64,000 nt of DNA from VMCP01 sp964408945 (GTDB lineage: Bacteria > Bacteroidota > Bacteroidia > NS11-12g > UBA955). The DNA is taken from the NCBI GenBank assembly GCA_964408945.1, contig CAYPBJ010000006.1, forward strand, positions 1 through 64,000, written 5' to 3'. How positions within the stretch are numbered: the first letter of the stretch is position 1; each line of letters starts with the position of its first letter. The position numbers and the translations under genes are program-made. The notes under the pieces were generated by a model, which saw only the letters and a program-made list of their open reading frames with translations, did not search any database and had not been told where the DNA came from. Below are positions 61,910 to 64,000 of this stretch, one piece after another.

Positions 61910-62887
61910 TTGAAACCTATCGATTACATTCGCCGTTGCATAGATTTGGCAGCCCAGGCCAAGGGTTGGGTGAATCCTAATCCGTTAGTGGGGTGTGTAA
62001 TTGTACATGGAGATGAAATCATTTCTGAAGGCTGGCATAGAGGGTACGGTCAAGCTCATGCTGAACGAATGGCCATTAATGAATACTTGAGCGCCGGCAA
62101 TGATTCTGAGATTTTCAAAGAATGCGATTTATATGTGAGTCTTGAGCCATGTTCGCATTTCGGAAAGACACCTCCCTGTGCAGATTTGTTGGTGAAACAT
62201 CGATTTAAAAGGGTATTCGTGTCTATGTTAGATCCAAACATTCTAGTTGCAGGTAGTGGAATAGAGAAACTAAAGCAGGCAGGAATTTCGGTAGAAGTAG
62301 GAATTGGTGAGATGTTGGCACGTTCACAAAACCGTTTTTTTCTTTGTTTTCATGAAAAAAAACGTCCGTACATCATTCTAAAATGGGCTGAAACTTCCGA
62401 TGGTTTTATCGCTCCAGAATCACGCACTAGAACCGCCATTTCTGGTGTAGAATCTCAAAAATACGTGCATGCTTTGCGGCAAGAATGTAGTGCGATACTC
62501 GTGGGGCGAACCACTCTTTTAGGTGATAATCCTCAATTGACTGATCGATATTTTGGTGGACCACAGCCAGTTAAATTCGTACTTTCATCTGCTTGGAGTG
62601 GCGATTTGGATGATGATTTTCAGAAGGTTGAAAATATTCAGCAACTCATCAAAATTTGTATGGAAGATGGCTTGAATTCGGTTCTTGTTGAAGGCGGACT
62701 TCAAACCTTGGAATATTTTTTAGCCAATGGTCTTGTTGATGAAGTGCATAAAATACAGAGTAAATCTATGGCTTTAGGGGTTGGAATAAAGGGCCCACAA
62801 TTTGACCATGATCTTCTCAGTCTAGAAATAGTATCTAACACCGAAAATGAAAGTGATTCTATCACTGTTTATAAAAGAAAAAGTTGA
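61910..62887 (+). CDS. ribD: Bifunctional riboflavin deaminase/reductase RibD
   Basis: A 325-residue enzyme for two successive steps of riboflavin synthesis. The N-terminal deaminase (about 1-140) has the zinc site HAERMAIN and the pair LEPCSHFGKTPPCADLL, with PNPLVGCV before it. The C-terminal reductase (about 145-325) has LKWAETSDGFIAP, ILVGRTTLLGDNPQLTDR and VEGGLQTLEYFL. The start is unusual: no ATG or GTG is in reach, and TTG at 61910 (LKPIDYIRRCIDLAAQ) is the only codon that gives the family's usual N-terminus. No FMN riboswitch fits into the 36-base gap before it. The next gene follows after four bases. Confidence 0.95.
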   Translation: MKPIDYIRRCIDLAAQAKGWVNPNPLVGCVIVHGDEIISEGWHRGYGQAHAERMAINEYLSAGNDSEIFKECDLYVSLEPCSHFGKTPPCADLLVKHRFKRVFVSMLDPNILVAGSGIEKLKQAGISVEVGIGEMLARSQNRFFLCFHEKKRPYIILKWAETSDGFIAPESRTRTAISGVESQKYVHALRQECSAILVGRTTLLGDNPQLTDRYFGGPQPVKFVLSSAWSGDLDDDFQKVENIQQLIKICMEDGLNSVLVEGGLQTLEYFLANGLVDEVHKIQSKSMALGVGIKGPQFDHDLLSLEIVSNTENESDSITVYKRKS

Positions 62888-62891
62888 TTGA

Positions 62892-63797
62892 ATGATTGAT
62901 CCAAAATTGGTTTATTTACTTCTAAGTGTGGCGCTTTCCAGCGGCATTTTCATGGTATTTAAAGCGGTTGGAAGGCTCAAGTTAGAGTTGTTTCCGGTGG
63001 TGGTTATCAATTATTTGACCTGTTTCTTATTGGGCAACTTATTGTTGGGGTCAGATCATGTTTTGAATTCGGAAATCATACAGTTGCCTGGATTTTTTCC
63101 AACGGCATCTATGGGTTTGATCTTTGTGGGGACATTTGTTTTGATGGGACATTCAACACATAGAGCGGGCGCTTCTATGAGTGCGATGGCTTCAAAAATG
63201 AGTGTTGTGATTCCAGTATTGGTTGCGGTGATTTTCTTGGGTGAAAATATTGGTTTTAAAGGAATTGCAGGCATTTTATTGGCCTTGATAAGCGTTTATT
63301 TGGTATCAACGGGTTCAGAATCAAGTACAGGTTCAGGCTTAGGTTCCGTTTCTTTGGGCAGATTTGATCCTGTTTTGTTGTTAGTATTTATAGGTTCGGG
63401 TATGGTTGATACCGGTTTAAATCTGATTAAATATGTTGATTTTAAGGGATTTAATAACCTCCAATTTGCTACTATAACATTTGGTGGAGCTGCGGTTGTG
63501 GCTTTAATGGTTTCCGTTTTTCAATTAAAAAGTTGGAAGTTATTTTTCCTTCAAGGTAGTTCTAAGGGTATACTCTTGGGCATTCTTTTGGGTACCATTA
63601 ACTATTTCTCTATAGTGGCAATGTACGCTGCAATTGATGCATATCAAGGAAAGACGGGTATTTTCTTTACTTTGAATAATATAGGTGTGCTGCTCCTTAC
63701 GGTTTTCTTGGGATATTTCCTTGGCGAAAAATACAATTCAAAGACCCTGTTTGGGGTGTTTTTTGCGATAATTGCCATTTTGTTGTTGGGATTTTAA
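62892..63797 (+). CDS. EamA/DMT-family membrane transporter
   Basis: A 301-residue protein with about ten membrane helices in two halves. VAVIFLGENIGFKGIAGILLALISVYLVS is the typical end of an EamA half (GE....G..GI.LI), and VFLGYFLGEKYNSKTLFGVFFAIIAILLLGF repeats the motif at the end of the second half. The substrate is unknown; family members export or import small metabolites. The gene follows ribD by four bases and may be co-transcribed, which could hint at a flavin-related or nucleotide-like substrate, but nothing in the sequence shows this. Confidence 0.87.
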   Translation: MIDPKLVYLLLSVALSSGIFMVFKAVGRLKLELFPVVVINYLTCFLLGNLLLGSDHVLNSEIIQLPGFFPTASMGLIFVGTFVLMGHSTHRAGASMSAMASKMSVVIPVLVAVIFLGENIGFKGIAGILLALISVYLVSTGSESSTGSGLGSVSLGRFDPVLLLVFIGSGMVDTGLNLIKYVDFKGFNNLQFATITFGGAAVVALMVSVFQLKSWKLFFLQGSSKGILLGILLGTINYFSIVAMYAAIDAYQGKTGIFFTLNNIGVLLLTVFLGYFLGEKYNSKTLFGVFFAIIAILLLGF

Positions 63798-63807
63798 TGT
63801 TGTTTTG

Positions 63808-64000
63808 ATGCTCTTTTCAGATACCTATTATGAGATTCAAAATGACGCGGAATCTTCGCTTCTAGAGAAGGGGAGCCGTTTTTTAGCTTATTCTCTTTAT
63901 GTTAAGTCAGAATTGCAAGTAAAGGAAAAACTGCATCTGTTGAAATCAAAATATCCCGATGCAACCCATCATTGCTATGCATTTGTATTGGGACAAGGTT
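63808..64000 (+). CDS. YigZ/IMPACT-family protein, N-terminal fragment (cut by window edge)
   Basis: The first 64 codons only. MLFSDTYYEIQNDAESSLLEKGSRFLAYSLYV followed by a helix and ATHHCYAFVLG matches the N-terminal domain of the YigZ/IMPACT (UPF0029) family: 'K.SRF.a....v' and 'A.H.CyAy'. The family is soluble and widely conserved; the eukaryotic member modulates Gcn2 signalling, while the bacterial role is unsettled. It starts 10 bases after the transporter stop. Confidence 0.85.
   Translation, partial: MLFSDTYYEIQNDAESSLLEKGSRFLAYSLYVKSELQVKEKLHLLKSKYPDATHHCYAFVLGQG

Overview
The window looks like a chromosomal contig from a member of the Bacteroidota, probably a free-living aerobic or microaerobic flavobacterial or cryomorph-like lineage. 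The evidence is consistent across the window. There are two giant secreted proteins ending in type B (gliding-motility-type) T9SS sorting domains, two PorP/SprF-family proteins, a PorE-like TPR/PD40/OmpA lipoprotein and a free-standing T9SS type A sorting domain. There is also a fused CcoN-CcoO oxidase, and several candidate TAnnTTTG promoter elements of the Bacteroidota type. The DNA is AT-rich. A run of exactly 100 N (7053-7152) marks a scaffold join inside kdsA.

Layout. 1-7 kb: the 3' end of peptidase T, a fatty-acid desaturase, a small DUF2892-type membrane protein, an AsmA-like protein, a four-helix membrane protein, an HtrA/DegP protease and KdsA. Three intergenic islands in this stretch are built of 7-bp repeats kept in register. 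8-14 kb: PorE-like lipoprotein, stand-alone sorting-domain protein, M1 aminopeptidase and tRNA-Asp with its terminator. 14-25 kb: Fic protein with 12-bp iterons at its promoter, a small secreted membrane protein, a VCBS/ASPIC lipoprotein, a lipocalin-like lipoprotein, a photolyase-related flavoprotein, a TonB-receptor-like barrel, a DUF3078 protein and a PorP/SprF protein.

25.7-48.4 kb: the most striking region, an operon of four overlapping or closely spaced genes. They are a 4584-residue protein of about 51 PKD-like modules, a 2009-residue protein (8 SprB-type repeats, 8 HYR-like modules, about 600 residues of Asp-rich TSP3-like calcium repeats), a second PorP/SprF protein and an OmpA-family envelope protein. 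It ends in a strong hairpin terminator. A divergent PorP/SprF gene sits just upstream. The layout suggests one surface-adhesin export and anchoring unit. The first adhesin carries a perfect 765-bp tandem duplication and older four-module super-repeats.

48.4-64 kb: a pair of paralogous small secreted proteins, a LiaI/LiaF-like membrane protein, then a cbb3 oxidase locus (RIC-like protein, CcoI, CcoS, CcoNO, CcoQ, CcoP, CcoG, CcoH, a TauE/SafE-type protein and a Crp/Fnr regulator). Two near-identical Fnr-like palindromes precede the RIC-like/ccoI pair and ccoS, which suggests oxygen-responsive control by the Crp/Fnr protein encoded at the end of the cluster. The window closes with an unknown protein, NhaA, RibD, an EamA-type transporter and the 5' end of a YigZ/IMPACT gene.
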